Assembly (NCBI GenBank): GCA_963931865.1
Contig: OZ007509.1
Location: 7,084,882-7,148,881, forward strand
Length of the DNA: 64,000 nucleotides
Direction: 5' to 3'
DNA from: Axinella damicornis
Lineage: Eukaryota > Porifera > Demospongiae > Axinellida > Axinellidae
How positions within the stretch are numbered: the stretch's first letter is position 1; each line of letters starts with the position of its first letter. Made by a program: the position numbers and the translations under genes. A model generated the notes under the pieces. The model saw only the letters and a program-made list of their open reading frames with translations, was not told the DNA's origin and ran no database searches. Positions 52,467-63,767 of the stretch are shown in pieces.

Positions 52467-55400
52467 CTACACACTCCTCTTCTTCAACAGGTTCCGCCAT
52501 TTATCCTTGAGGTCTATGTTGGTTCTTTTTGGCTGAAACTTGTAGTGCTGTAGTATTTTCTTCCATTGTCCGACACCAAACTTCTTTACTCCTTCCTCAA
52601 GGTAGTGCACCTCTTCCCCGCTGAATGGCATACGTTTGAAGTTCCTAGGAGCAAATTGCTTGTTATGGGGAGTCCCAAGGAGAGAGTCCCGACTACGAAC
52701 AGTGATAGTTGATCGAAGGGCTAGTCAGGAAGAAAGTGACAATGAAGTGATTCATGAAAGGAACAACTTTAAAGACATAATTAAGGTTAGAGGTTGCCTC
52801 ATTCCCATGCAGAGTACATGTATGATGTACATGTAGCACTTCACACTTATTGAACAATTAGCTAACGAAAAAGTATGGGTGCAGAAACTTCATTACAAGT
52901 GGTGGTAATCCTAATGCTTCCAGGCCTTGGTTTCACATCAAACTGGTAACTTGTATTATCCCTACTCTCTGCACTGCAGTGACAAACACAATCTTAGCAG
53001 TGACAAACGTAGAGGACCCCTATTACGTAAGTGTGTAAACCTAATGTTCAAAGGAAGCACAATATTGTGACAAAGACTCGTCATGTTGACACTTATTGTA
53101 GCCATGTATCAGTATTTTGGCCACTATATAATATATTATATAGACAGGTGTTATACAGGATTAGCACAACTTGGACTAGCAGTATGACCATAATAGAGAG
53201 GTGGCTGCCGCTAACAGTGACCACTATAGGCAGGTTGCACTGTATTATTGTCACATACTTGGTAGGCGGCTGGGTGGTGTACGAACTTCTGACGACTCAT
53301 CACTCCAGGCAATGGCATCCCCTCCTTCATCGTACGATGGCACCCCAGTGACCCCATGTCTGGAACGTCTGGAACGCCTAGTTATACGACGCTTGGGACG
53401 CCTGCAGCCAACGCACAAATATATACATGTACTATCAAGCCCTTTTCCATTAACATTAACTTATAGTCTTCCGGATAAAGCTACAAAATACTAATAAACT
53501 ACTGCTTCAGTTCCTGTTTAACCACCAAATACAGTCTTCTGATAGGTCAGATCCTACTGTGGTCTACCAAGAGGCAGTCATTTACACTGAAGTTGAGGTC
53601 TATAGGATCAGGCTGTACTTATCCACTTGCAATGCCAACAGAGCCAGCTGTCGTTCGGCACGACATACATGTCAGCATAAATTTTGGCAGGTGGTACGTA
53701 TCTTAGTCTCGGTCCCAGACCCAACCAACCCCAGTACAGATCGCTTCTACTTCCCCTGCGTTATACTGGAAGCGATACACGTGCTGGATAAACGGTCTGG
53801 GAACGAGACTAGTGGTATCTGCAAGTTGGCATGCAAACCGTTATCTGTATTTGGTGAGTCAGCTCGTTCTGCATCAGCCCTTCATTCAGAACAAAGGGTC
53901 ATTAATTACTACAGCCAAGCCAAAAGACCACTCCAGATAAAATTTTCTGCTACTATAGTGAGGTACATGTAACTATACTGCAATGAAGACTGGTTGTGGA
54001 GTATAAACATGCATCTTGGGGCATATTATGGTGCAGAAATGTGCCCAAAAGCTTCATACATGTACTGGCTACAATGTCTGAAATACATGGTACCAATTAT
54101 TGGCATTGGTGGAATACCCTGATCGTGCGTGATAATTGTAAGTGTAGCTCACTTATAAGTATACTTGTATTCACTGTTAAGCCAAGGTTTGACTCTTGTT
54201 CCAGCTAGTGCTGAAGTCATCTTTCAGAAGCTCTGCCATTTTTGAATATGGGGTTGAAAAAGTAATAAGTTAAGTGCATGTCGTTATTTGGCACATACCG
54301 GTACTTCCTTCCTGTGGAGGTTTAGGCACATGCTTAATAACGTGTGACTACGGTACGATTGCCTCCAGTGCAAACAGGAAATGACATTTGGGGCTTTTGG
54401 CACCATTCGTGGATGCCAGGTACAAAAGGTTCCACCATCCACAGCTCTGAAATTTTATTTGTAGCTTCCTCTGCACATACATGTAGGAGTGCCTGCATGA
54501 TCATTCATAGTGTCCCATGCATGACCGATGACTATATCCACATACAATATACATGTAGATACTGGAAGCAGCATAATAATGCACTCACCGTACCACACAA
54601 ACTTCAGAATCATCTGTACTGATGTTGATAGGATCTCTCTCCATGCCCTCTGTTCCTCCACCATTCTCCTCCACACTCTCCCCTCCTCCACCATCATCCA
54701 CCACACCCTCCCCTCCTCCACCATCATCCACCACACCTTCCCCTCCTCCACCATCATCCACCACACCCTCCCCTCCTCTACCATCATCCACCACACCCTC
54801 CCCTCCTCCACCATCATCCACCACTCCTCCACCGTCCTCCTCCACACCCTCCCCTCCTCCACCATCCTCCTCCACACTGTCCCTTCCTCCACCATCATCC
54901 ACCACACTGTCCCCTCCTTCATTATCCTCCTCCACACCATCCCCTCCTCCACCATCCTCCACCACACCTCCAACATCCAACTCAGAAGTCTCCCCTTCCT
55001 CTCCTCCACCATCCTCATCCACACTCTCCCCTCGTCCAATATCCATCCCAGATGTGCCCCCCTCCATGCCCTCTCCTCCTTCGACATCCAGTTCAGCAGA
55101 AGTGTGTCCCTCCAGGCCTTCCCCATTCTCCTTGCCTTCTCCATCCTCCTCCACACTTCCCCCATTCTCCTCCATCCCCTCCCCTCCTCTAACTTCCATC
55201 TCAGAAGTGTCCCCCTCCATCCCATGTGACACTTGCTGCGGTCTTGTTCTATTTAGGCGATATGCCTGCAGTCAAAAAACACATTAAAATTACCCGGCTC
55301 TACAACTACTCCAAAAAGTATAATTGTTGTGCAACACCCAGACAAGTGTTGAAGTTAGCGTCCTCCACACCTCTCGTTGAAGCCAGGTGAACGAGAGGTG

Positions 55401-58400
55401 GGGAGCCATACTCGGTTCAGGAGGTCCTGGTACGATTTATCATTCATTTGGCTAGGTTTGAGTGCTCCATCACTAGTCCAGACTCGAAGAGCAGTTCGCT
55501 CTCGCTTACTGTTTCCCCTTCCCTCCCTCCCTCCCCATCCTTCCTTCTCCCCCTCCCTCCTCCCTCTCCTGTCCTACCCCCTTCTTCTTCCCTTTCCTCC
55601 ACTTTCCCCTCCCCCTCCCCCTCCACTCACTCCTCCTTCCTTCCCCTCCCCTTTCCTTCCTTCCCTTCCCACGTCACTCCCCACTCCTTCCTCCCCCTCC
55701 TCCTAGTCAATAAAAGCACAAATGGATAGGCGTACCTTGTACACAGTTGGCTCTCCCAGCTTCTTAACACTGCGCATCACGAATGTTGAAAGTTTAGTGT
55801 GAAAGGTCGCAAAGGATTGGTTCATGTCAGCTCTCTCCTCCTGTGATAGGGACAGCATCATGAGCTCAACAACAGTAGTAGAGCTGGGATGACACCACAT
55901 TTCACCATACTGATAGCGTCGTTCCCAGTCCCACACCCAGCTTTTCGTCGCTTGCAGTACGGTAAAGCGGGGAGGGCCTCACGTGAGTGACGTCAAGGGT
56001 AGAAAGGGGTAGAAAGACCGGAAGTTTAATGTGGGCGTACGTGGGTCTAGCCAGTACGTAGGGAGTGCTCTGAGCCCCAATTTCACAACTCTAGCCTCAT
56101 TCCCAGGCCACTCTATAGCCTTGTTCCCAGGCCACTCTATAGCCTTGTTCCCAGGTCACTCTAGCCTCGTTCCCAGGCCAACCTAGCCTTGTTCCCAGGC
56201 CACTCTATAGCCTTGTTCCCAGGTCACTCTAGCCTCGTTCCCAGGCCAACCTAGCCTTGTTCCCAGGCCACTCTATAGCCTTGTTCCCAGGCCACTCTAT
56301 AGCCTTGTTCCCAGGCCACTCTATAGCCTTGTTCCCAGGCCAACCAAGCCTTGTTCCCAGGCCACTCTATAGCCTTGTTCCCAGGCCAACCTAGCCTTGT
56401 TCCCAGGCCACTCTATAGCCTTGTTCCCAGGCCAACCAAGCCTTGTTCCCAGGCCACTCTATAGCCTTGTTCCCAGGCCAACCTAGCCTTGTTCCCAGGC
56501 CACTCTATAGCCTTGTTCCCAGGCCACTCTATAGCCTTGTTCCCAGGCCACTCTATAGCCTTGTTCCCAGGCCACTCTATAGCCTTGTTCCCAGGCCAAC
56601 CTAGCCTCGTTCTAGTCTTGGTCCCAGACACAACCAACCCCAGCACGGATCGCTTTTAGTATACTGGAAGCGATACACGGCGCTGGATAAACGGTCTGGG
56701 AACGAGACTAGCCTCCTTCCCACCCTAGCCTTGTTCCCAGGCCACTCTAGCCTTGTTTCCAGGTCACCCTAGCCTGTAGGAGAAATGGCCTGGCCACTTA
56801 TGCGAGTTCAAACTGTTACTTTCGCTGCCAGAGAGTTGGCAGAACCAATCAGATATTAGAACGCTGTCACAACAGTAAGTCATGCATTGAAACGTTGCAG
56901 TCATGTCCATTCATCGCAATAGTCGATCACTCGATCGCACTAGTGTAGGCGCTCTGTGCGATGATTTTTGTTCATTCGTCTTCCGCTTGCCTTCCATCAC
57001 AGAAACTGCAGCAAACAGTTGCTTTCACAAGCAGGAAAGGACCGTTCTCAGCTGGTGGAAGTATTATGTGGACTTCACTGCTTGAATGAGGTATGCAATG
57101 CCGCAAGGTTACATCCGTATACAGTTTGAATTCGCGGAAGTTGCCAGGCCATTTCTCCCTAATGGCCTTGGAACGAGGCTACATTTGTACCTAGCCTTGG
57201 TCCCAGGCCACTCTAGGCTTGTTCTCTGTTCTCTAGCCTCATTCCCAGGTCACTCTCCAGCCTTTTGTCAGTAGAGGTACAGTGCTTTGCAGCGTTCTTG
57301 CAACATCCGGTTACAACAGCGCCAACAGTATTAACCAATCAAATTGAAGAACTATTTGAATTCTGCTCGCTGATTGGCTGATACAGTTGACGCTCTGGTG
57401 ACCGGATATTGCAAGAACGCTGCAAAACGCTGTACATTAAGGGTGGAGAACAGAATGAAAAGACAATAATTTGTGCATTGCTCATGTACCTGTTCAGTAG
57501 CCTCGTTCCCATGGCCACTCCCACCGCCAGTATTTGATCACTTGCAGAATGCAAATACGGTGGGAGAAGGCCTGGGAGATCTGGTCATGTGCGATGGCGT
57601 CAGGTAGACAGATGGTAGGGGGCGGTGCCCAATACCTGTTACGCATCGATCATTTGAGGGGCAACCACACTCCTGGTAGCTGGTTGCAAATCGCTAGTCG
57701 TGCAAACTAAGTATCGCAGCTCATCCCAATTAACGCACATGTCATGTAATGACCATGCTCGTCCCCGGCGTTGAGAACAAGAATGGTACAATGTATCGAT
57801 CGTCTGCCTTGTGAATGCTCTGACATTGGACAGAACAGTACAAGACAGGACATTGAGAGATTCATTGTTGGGCACCGGCCCCTGTGTGTCTACCTGATGG
57901 CACCGTACGTGACCAGATCTCCCAGGCCTTCCCCCACCATATTTGCATACTGCAAGCGATCAAATACTGGTGGTAGGAATGGCCTGGGAACGAGGCAGCT
58001 TAGGCTACCAGTTCAGTTGCTTAGTGCACAAGATAGTCACTCCCTACATACTGGCTAGATATGTACATTTATGTGTGGTTCTTTACCATGTACCTACATG
58101 TAGTTTTGTTGTTCTTGCTCTGAGATTCCCACACACAACCCAGGGAATGACTACCATGTGCACTGAGCAACTGAACAGGTAGCCTCATTCCCTACTATCC
58201 TCTCTGCCCTTACAGATGTACATCAGTTACATGGATCTCCTTGGACGATCGTACTGTAAATGACAGAGCTGGGCAGAGGCCTGGGGACAAGCGGGGCCAA
58301 AACTGTTGCCTAAGGAGTGGAAAGTCTCAAACGTTACACTCATACCTGGCACTTCATTTCAGTGATGATGTCCGCGAGTTCATCTTGATCGTCTTGGAGC

Positions 58401-60974
58401 TCTTGAAATTTCTGGACACAGTTGAGCATTTGTAGCAGATGGGAGAACGTCTCTGAGTCCGGCAGCATGATTCCATCCTCCATCTCACACGCCTTGAGCT
58501 TCATCACTATGGAGACAAACCTGAGGAGTTTCGTGCTCTTATCAGTCAGGGATGAGGAGGGCAAATCACCGCATACGTCTACATGTGTAAGAAAGGAGTT
58601 GGTACATAAGCATCAATTCTACGGGTAGTCACTGGACCTCAGCATTAGTCTGAGATAGCAGATGACCCACACATTCCAACACTGTCGCACCAATTTAGCT
58701 GATAACTGATGACAGAATACCAATAACCAATGTGATATAAAGTCCACCGCCACTATGGCACATGGGGCACAGGGTTGTCCACCGCCACCAGGGCACATGG
58801 CCACATGGGGCACAGGGTTGTCCACCGCCACCAGGGCACATGGCCACATGGGGCACAGGGTTGTCCACTGCCACCATGGCACATGGCCACATGGGGCACA
58901 GGGTTGTCCACCGCCACCAGGGCACATGGCCACATGGGGCACAGGGTTGTCCACCGCCACCAGGGCACATGGCCACATGGGGCACAGGGTTGTCCACCGC
59001 CACCAGGGCACATGGCCACATGGGGCACAGGGTTGTCCACCGCCACCAGGGCACATGGGGTACAGGATTGTCCACCGCCACCAGGGCACATGGGGTACAG
59101 GGTTGTCCACCGCCACCATGGCACATGGCCACAGGGTTGTCCACCGCCACCAGGGCACATGGGGTACAGGATTGCATGTCCACGGGCACATGGTCATAAT
59201 ATACAGGCTATACTTAAGTAATTCTGTGTCATGATAGGCACTACTAGTTACCTCTAGAATCACTCCCGTATAGCTTGGTTCCGTCACGGTTCCAGTCTAC
59301 CTAGCTAGCTACAAGCTTCATCTTCAGCACTTTACAAAACTGCAAGTTATGCATGAATGTAATACCAGCGTGTGTAGTTCTTCGAGACGGTTGTATAGCT
59401 GACAGTGTTATCTCTGGAATTGCAGCGGGTGCTGGCTAAGACGTCAAGATGGCCGCTTCATCGGCTCACTCAGAAGTGGCCGAATTGGATGCCAAAACGA
59501 CCCTCTACTGTGAATCGTTCTCAACACTTACTATTCGCAGAGACTGCTACATATTTGTGGTTAGTGTACCCACGTTCAATTAAGTTCTCTCTACCCTGGC
59601 ATTACTCACATGATAAATTATCCCAGGCCTTGCCCATTTTTCCGTGTACTGTAAGCGACGAAAACTACTACACGGTATTCACTATTGCATGGGGATGCCA
59701 AAATCCCTGAGGGGGCATGGTGGACCGTGTCAAATTCTTGGGGGTGTGCCAGATTCCCCGGAAGCAATCTGCAATGACACCAGCCAGTTTGTTAGCATTG
59801 ATCAGTTCAGTTCAGTTCGTTTGATTTGATAACCCAGGAATGCTGCCATAGACCCGTTCCGTTGCAGTTATGTCACATTTTCTGTGGAATTTCCGTATAC
59901 TATCCGGAAGCCGCCATCTTGGTGTACCGAAATACATTGGCTTTATATGCAGTATGGATCAAAACGTGTCCTGCATCACTGGTAAGCATTTATAATAGCC
60001 TATGTAGCTATCACATTTCGACCGATTCAACACATACTAGAAGCATTGTTGGTGCATGATTGTTTACCGAGATCGCCATAGAAGCTCCTATCTCCAAAAA
60101 CACTAAATAGCCGCCATGTTGGTGCTCATTTCCGTATTCTCGAATTGATGACGTCAGCTGCAACGGGTCTATACAGAGCATTTTCGTGCAGCTCCTGGGC
60201 CCCACTAACAAGGATGGTGATATGACATCATCACTGAACTCGCTTGAGTTGCAATAATGGCATTGCTCAAATTTGTTTTTCGGGAAGGGCAAATTCCTTT
60301 AGGCCACTACAAATTAAACTTTAGTTTCCCGTCCTCCGCCCGCCCCACCCAGAGAAGACCGCATGGTTGACCATTATTGCTCTTTGCATCATTATTAGCC
60401 TGCGCTTCAACCGCAATGTCAGTTATCTGTGGTTTCTTGTGTTATCTTTGCTTTATTCATTGCTGCTTGGCCATACAGGTAATTATATTCACAGTAATGA
60501 ATAATGGTAATGGCCCGCCCGCCCGCATTCAATTTCTAAGAAGTGTGGACGGGAAACTAAAGTCTAATTTGGAGTGGCCTTAAGGCAAACCACCCTTCAA
60601 CAGAAAAACCAAGGGCTTTAGTGGGATTCGAACCGAGGACAGAGCCTGAGTTGAGTACTAGATCAACTGGTGCACCACCTCGCCTCACACCCTCCTTTGG
60701 TATAATGTCGCTGATCCCACAGTTGTGATTACAGAGAATATGTTAGTGTGTGTGTCCCCCCTCCCCTTGTACAACTAGCCTACTGCTTATCTACACATAC
60801 ACACAAGCTGTGGCGCCTACGTTGAAGTGTTCTGATCCAGCTGATCCTGCCGGGAGCAACACCAGGTGTGAAGCACTGCCGCAAAAAGTGCCAAGACAGC
60901 AATTGTACAAGTTCATTCATGAAAAGCACCTCCTCTTCATCATTCCGCGGAGTGTAGCATCCTTCAGCAGCCAT
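52467..60974 (-). CDS. TERF: Telomeric repeat-binding factor (TRF1/TRF2 type)
   Basis: Exons recovered on the minus strand: first about 60863-60974 (ATG, DEEEVLFMNELVQLLSWHFL, resembling the start of a TRFH domain); 58346-58578 (LTDKSTKLLRFVSIVMKLKA ... IMLPDSETFSHLLQ, TRFH middle); 55736-55883 (VVELMMLSLSQEERADMNQ, TRFH end); 54589-55265 (acidic Gly-rich linker coded by a 30-bp satellite); 53259-53401 (basic, RPKRRITRRSRRSR); 52897-52968; 52467-52720 with the Myb/telobox (GVKKFGVGQWKKILQHYKF, then NIDLKDKWRN) and stop. The last five exons join in consistent phase. Exons for the rest of the TRFH (near RDF-x-TRD and the helix after KCQ) were not found among the repeats at 56-61 kb. The protein should bind double-stranded telomeric TTAGGG DNA as a TRFH dimer. 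Confidence 0.85.
53704..53811. mobile_element. TAGTCTCGG-CCCAGAC hairpin element, copy 2
   Basis: TAGTCTCGGTCCCAGACCCA...GGTCTGGGAACGAGACTA with inner AAGCGATACACG; in a TRF intron. Confidence 0.85.
54650..55000. repeat. Translated 30-bp minisatellite in the TRF gene
   Basis: Plus-strand unit CCCTCCCCTCCTCCACCATC + ATCCACCACA; in the gene's frame it codes EGVVDDGGGG. About six close copies at 54665-54835 and more diverged ones up to 55000. The unit is a multiple of three, so copy-number change keeps the frame. Confidence 0.9.
55500..55705. repeat. Pyrimidine-rich tract (purine-rich on the TRF strand)
   Basis: About 200 bp of almost only C and T (CCCTTCC/CTCC units) in the intron between the TRFH end exon and the linker exon. 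On the sense strand of the gene it is polypurine, so it is not a polypyrimidine splice signal. Frames here are not genes. Confidence 0.85.
56090..56605. repeat. Satellite built from hairpin-element ends
   Basis: About 20 head-to-tail units of TAGCCTTGTTCCCAGGCCAC + TCTA (24 bp) or with CAACC (22 bp). The unit is the terminal sequence of the hairpin family that is scattered over the window. A further few units lie at 56725-56770 and 57190-57250. Confidence 0.95.
56613..56710. mobile_element. TAGTCTCGG-CCCAGAC hairpin element, copy 3
   Basis: TAGTCTTGGTCCCAGACACA...GGTCTGGGAACGAGACTA; inserted in or grown together with the satellite. Confidence 0.85.
57498..57997. mobile_element. 500-bp hairpin element of the TAGCCTCGTTCCC family
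   Basis: Ends TAGCCTCGTTCCCATGGCC and GGCCTGGGAACGAGGCA; next inward TATTTGATCACTTGCAGAAT with its inverse, GAGATCTGGTCA/TGACCAGATCTC, and a CAGGTAGACAGATGG block with inverse ACACAGGGGC. The unpaired centre (about 57640-57880) has a 78-codon frame on the minus strand that I regard as chance. Confidence 0.8.
58755..59168. repeat. 43-bp minisatellite, about 9.5 copies
   Basis: Unit GGCACATGGCCACATGGGGC + ACAGGGTTGTCCACCGCCACCAG; later copies lack the GGCCACAT part. The unit has no stop in several frames on both strands, which is why long frames cross it; none has coding support. In a TRF intron. Confidence 0.95.
59851..60169. mobile_element. TA-flanked MITE with GACCCGTT ends
   Basis: Ends GACCCGTTCCGTTGCAG and CTGCAACGGGTC, TA on both sides; internal GCCGCCATSTTGGTG in direct orientation twice. 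In a TRF intron. Confidence 0.7.
60301..60580. mobile_element. TIR element AGGCCACTMCAAATTARACT
   Basis: Inverted ends of about 33 bp: AGGCCACTACAAATTAAACT / TTTAGTTTCCCGTCC, and reverse complement at 60548-60580. Between them lies a hydrophobic frame that I regard as non-coding. Confidence 0.85.
60590..60691 (-). mobile_element. tRNA-like SINE head
   Basis: Minus strand: GGTGTGAGGCGAGGTGGTGC, CACCAGTTGATCTAGTACTC and GGTTCGAATCCCACT give A- and B-box-like parts of a tRNA-derived promoter. The cloverleaf is incomplete. Confidence 0.6.
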
Positions 60975-61379
60975 CTCACCATCCTAGAGATCTCAGAAGT
61001 AGCCGAGAAAAGAAGAATTTTGATTTTCTGGCGCCAGATGGCCTGTGTCAGGGACCAATCCGTGTAGCATGGGAATGGGATTGAGGCCCGATTTCAGTTC
61101 GGGTGGAGCTAATTATGCTAATGGCGTGGGTGGAAAATACGACCAGATGAAGAATATATGAACCGGGTAACTGGGCAAGGAAGGCTTAAATTGTTGTGGT
61201 TGCGTCTATCTAGCTACAATGGTGTAAAAAATGGTGGACCAGAACAAGAGAGAAAGCCCTAGGCAAAAACATTCCCTCTACAGCATCCGTCTACGTAGAG
61301 AGAGAGACATGCATCTAGGGGGAACTTGGAAGTAGATGGTGAAGTACATTACCAGGTAGTTTTCCCTGTGTGTATTGTA

Positions 61380-61655
61380 AAATCATGCAAACCCCGCCCC
61401 TTGCATACACCCCCACAACCCCTACATGTACACCACCCCTGCATACACCCATCCACAACCCCTACACCACCCTGCATGCACCCATCCACAACCCCCCCAG
61501 GCTGCCCCGCCCCCCAAGCTGCCCCGCCCCCCAGGCTGCCCCAACCCCCAGGCTGCCCCGCCCCCCAAGGTGCCCCACCCCCCAGGCTGCCCCACCCCCC
61601 CAGGCTGCCCTACCCCCCCAGGCTGCCCCACCCCCCCAGGCTGCCCAACCCCCCT
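61380..61655. repeat. C-rich repeats: CCCATCCACAACCCC block and 17-bp minisatellite
   Basis: 61430-61495 has CACCCATCCACAACCCC-type repeats; 61500-61655 is an array of CCCCGCCCCCCAAGCTG-type 17-bp units. Long frames on both strands are due to the array. Confidence 0.9.
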
Positions 61656-61819
61656 AGCAGTGAAAGGTAGAGCAAGGGTAAGGTTAGGGTGAGGGCTCAC
61701 CTCAACCTAACCTCACCCGAGCAGTACCTAGCCCGAATGACTTAGCCATTGCGAGACCCTCTTTATATACCCCTTGAAGCCGGCCGGAAACGCGCGCGCC
61801 GGTAACGCTAATGCTCTAA

Positions 61820-61855
61820 TTTGATTGGTTGTTCAAATTTTGGCGCGAAAATTAT
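61820..61855. promoter_or_regulatory. E2F-like palindrome with CCAAT box
   Basis: TTTTGGCGCGAAAA at 61838-61851 is a textbook E2F/DP site, and GATTGG (inverted CCAAT) lies 10 bp to the left. Neither flanking gene start is proven: the TRF first exon is 0.86 kb to the left (minus), and ATGs are found to the right (61891, 62813). Confidence 0.4.
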
Positions 61856-62216
61856 GCCAGCTGTGCACGCTGTCTCTGTCGTTTTTCTAATGGCGCTGGC
61901 CTCTAGCTCTGGTGGGCCCTCTACGCTCTACGCTCTTCCATGGCGCTCCCTCTATTGTTGCCCTTGTAGATGATTCCAAATGCTGTTCCGCAGGCAAATA
62001 AGATGGTGCCTAGACCCCATGCCATTTGGGAATAGGCTTGGCGTCTGGGAACGCGAGGCCGAGATTGTCAGTTTGCCTTGAAACTCGTTCTCAGTCCTGG
62101 TCGTTAGTGAAGAGAAGGAAGGGAAAGGTAAAGAAGGAAGGCAGGGAGGAATATGTCAAGACTGCTGTATGCTTAGGGAGTTAAAAAAAACCTGCGTGCG
62201 GGAGCCGGAGAGATAG

Positions 62217-62775
62217 ACAAAGCCCGGAATACCACTGTGGGACCTAGCTGCTGGATGGGTAGCCATTAAGGTCTAGTCTCTCAGCTAACTGTAACAAGTT
62301 CAAGCCGTTCATGCAGTTCTTGTTTGTTTCATGTTTATGGTATTATTCGCCATAGCTACTCTTGCCGTCCGTCATCAATGAATTTGAATTTACACAGCAA
62401 ATTGTTAGAAAACATCCGCCATAACCCCAGCACGATTGGCCATTCATACAGTGGACAGGACTTGCAATTTTGTCATAATTTTCATTCAGACGCAACATGC
62501 CAGACATCTGGTTCCCAGAAGCTGCCTAGGAACAAGACTGCTACAATGTCAGAGCCTGGTTGACTTCTTAGCAACAGAGTCAAGAGCTCGTAAGTGGAAA
62601 GTCATCATTGAAGGTTTGGTGAGTTTGTAGTCTTGTTCCCACCCTGGGGGGAAGGAGGGAGGGAGGGGGGAGGGGGGGGGAGAGAGATTGACAAAGCCAA
62701 TACCACTGCTGGATGGGTAGCCATTTAAGTCGCAGCTGATTGTAACAAGTTCATGCAGTTCTAGTTTAATTGTAG
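62217..62775. repeat. Direct repeat pair of about 90-110 bp
   Basis: 62217-62330 and 62688-62775 share GACAAAGCC, AATACCACTG, GCTGGATGGGTAGCCATT, GTAACAAGTTC and TTCATGCAGTTCT. A GGGA-rich run (62645-62685) precedes the second copy. Confidence 0.8.
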
Positions 62776-62812
62776 TGAACTTGGGATAGGGGGACCTACC
62801 AAAGAACAACCA

Positions 62813-63642
62813 TGTCAGTATGGATCTTAAACGAGATAGGTGTGCACGGTAAGTATCGATACATTAATACACTGTAGTTCATTGTAGTGGTTAGAACACT
62901 TTTATGGTAAATACTGTTCTTGCACGTGTAAACAGTGCATTCCCTACTCCCTGGCCTGGGAAGGACACTAGACTTTTATTTGCTCTGATCGAGGTATGTA
63001 ATGCAAAAGAAAATTACTTCGAATATGACTCCACCAAGCACTTCACACGTTGCACGTGTAAGGGCAGAAGAGCTGGTGATGGAAGACATCGCCACTGGGC
63101 TGCTGGGTCAGTTGACTCAGACTGTGCCAGTGAGGTCAAGTTGAGTCTGCTAGCACTAGCTGTTGACTCACCCCTTGAGACTTGTACCTTTCAAGGTCAT
63201 CATCTCCACGTTTATGTCAAGTTGTAGTAATTAGTGCGCATGTACCCAAATTTGGACGCAGTGACACCCAACAAATGTACAGTACAGAAGCAAATGATTC
63301 CATTCCATGCTCAATTTCCACGTTCCATTTCACCATCCGTCCCACGTTTTACAGGCAACCCTTGAACACAGCTGATTGAAATGCTTTTGGTGGGTACGTA
63401 ATTGATACCTATCCAATCACAACGGCCAGAACTCCAGAACTGTGTATGCATTGTGTCACTTGTCCCAAGAGTGGACCATGCAAACTGGAGAGGCCTGAGG
63501 GAGCGAGCCCTTTGACCAGCAGAGAGATAACCCCATGCTGCCTGCTGCCTCAACTATGCACAGGATCACCCCCAGGTACTGGTCACTGGGGGAGAAGATG
63601 GGATAAAAATTACAATGACGTGGATCCTGGAGAGGGGAGGTG
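62813..63642 (+). other. Possible 5' part of a plus-strand gene with a WD40-like exon
   Basis: ATGTCAGTATGGATCTTAAA at 62813 opens MSVWILNEIGVH and is followed by GTAAGT (about 62851), a good donor. At 63575-63641 the sequence ending in GTGAGT codes VLVTGGEDGIKI, which is the typical C-terminal half of a WD40 repeat, preceded in frame by NYAQDHPQ. I could not join these exons in phase and the gene would continue beyond base 64000. Treat as a hint only. Confidence 0.25.
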
Positions 63643-63767
63643 AGTTGTGATGTACAGACGAATGTACGGTTGGTTCAATCTCAACATTATGTTAGTCTCC
63701 ATGGTCAAAGTCGAGCACTAACTAGACCCATTGTTTATGTCATGTGAATTGCCCACAATGGCTAACT

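Noticed and set aside
54528..55287. Plus-strand frames rich in Ser/Pro/Thr (over 220 codons)
   Set aside because: Complement of the acidic Gly-rich exon of the TRF gene; the minus strand has matching splice sites and continuation.
57639..57875. 78-codon minus-strand frame
   Set aside because: Centre of the 500-bp hairpin element; no similarity to TRFH and no splice sites in phase.
58619..59287. Frames of up to 222 codons on both strands
   Set aside because: Product of the stop-free 43-bp minisatellite; the longest one starts at a GTG.
59450..59570. Plus-strand exon starting MAASSAHSEVAELD before a GTTAGT
   Set aside because: Appealing as a first exon, but the following exons I tried did not join in phase and the best candidate lies inside a TIR element.
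60357..60480. Hydrophobic two-helix exon (TIIALCIIISLRF...)
   Set aside because: Lies wholly within the TIR element 60301-60580 and has no phase-compatible partner exon.
61326..61700. Pro-rich and Gly-rich frames on both strands
   Set aside because: Translation of the 17-bp C-rich minisatellite.
61676..61730. Interstitial telomere repeat (GGTTAGGG-like)
   Set aside because: Only one TTAGGG with degenerate neighbours forming a small hairpin; not a telomeric tract.
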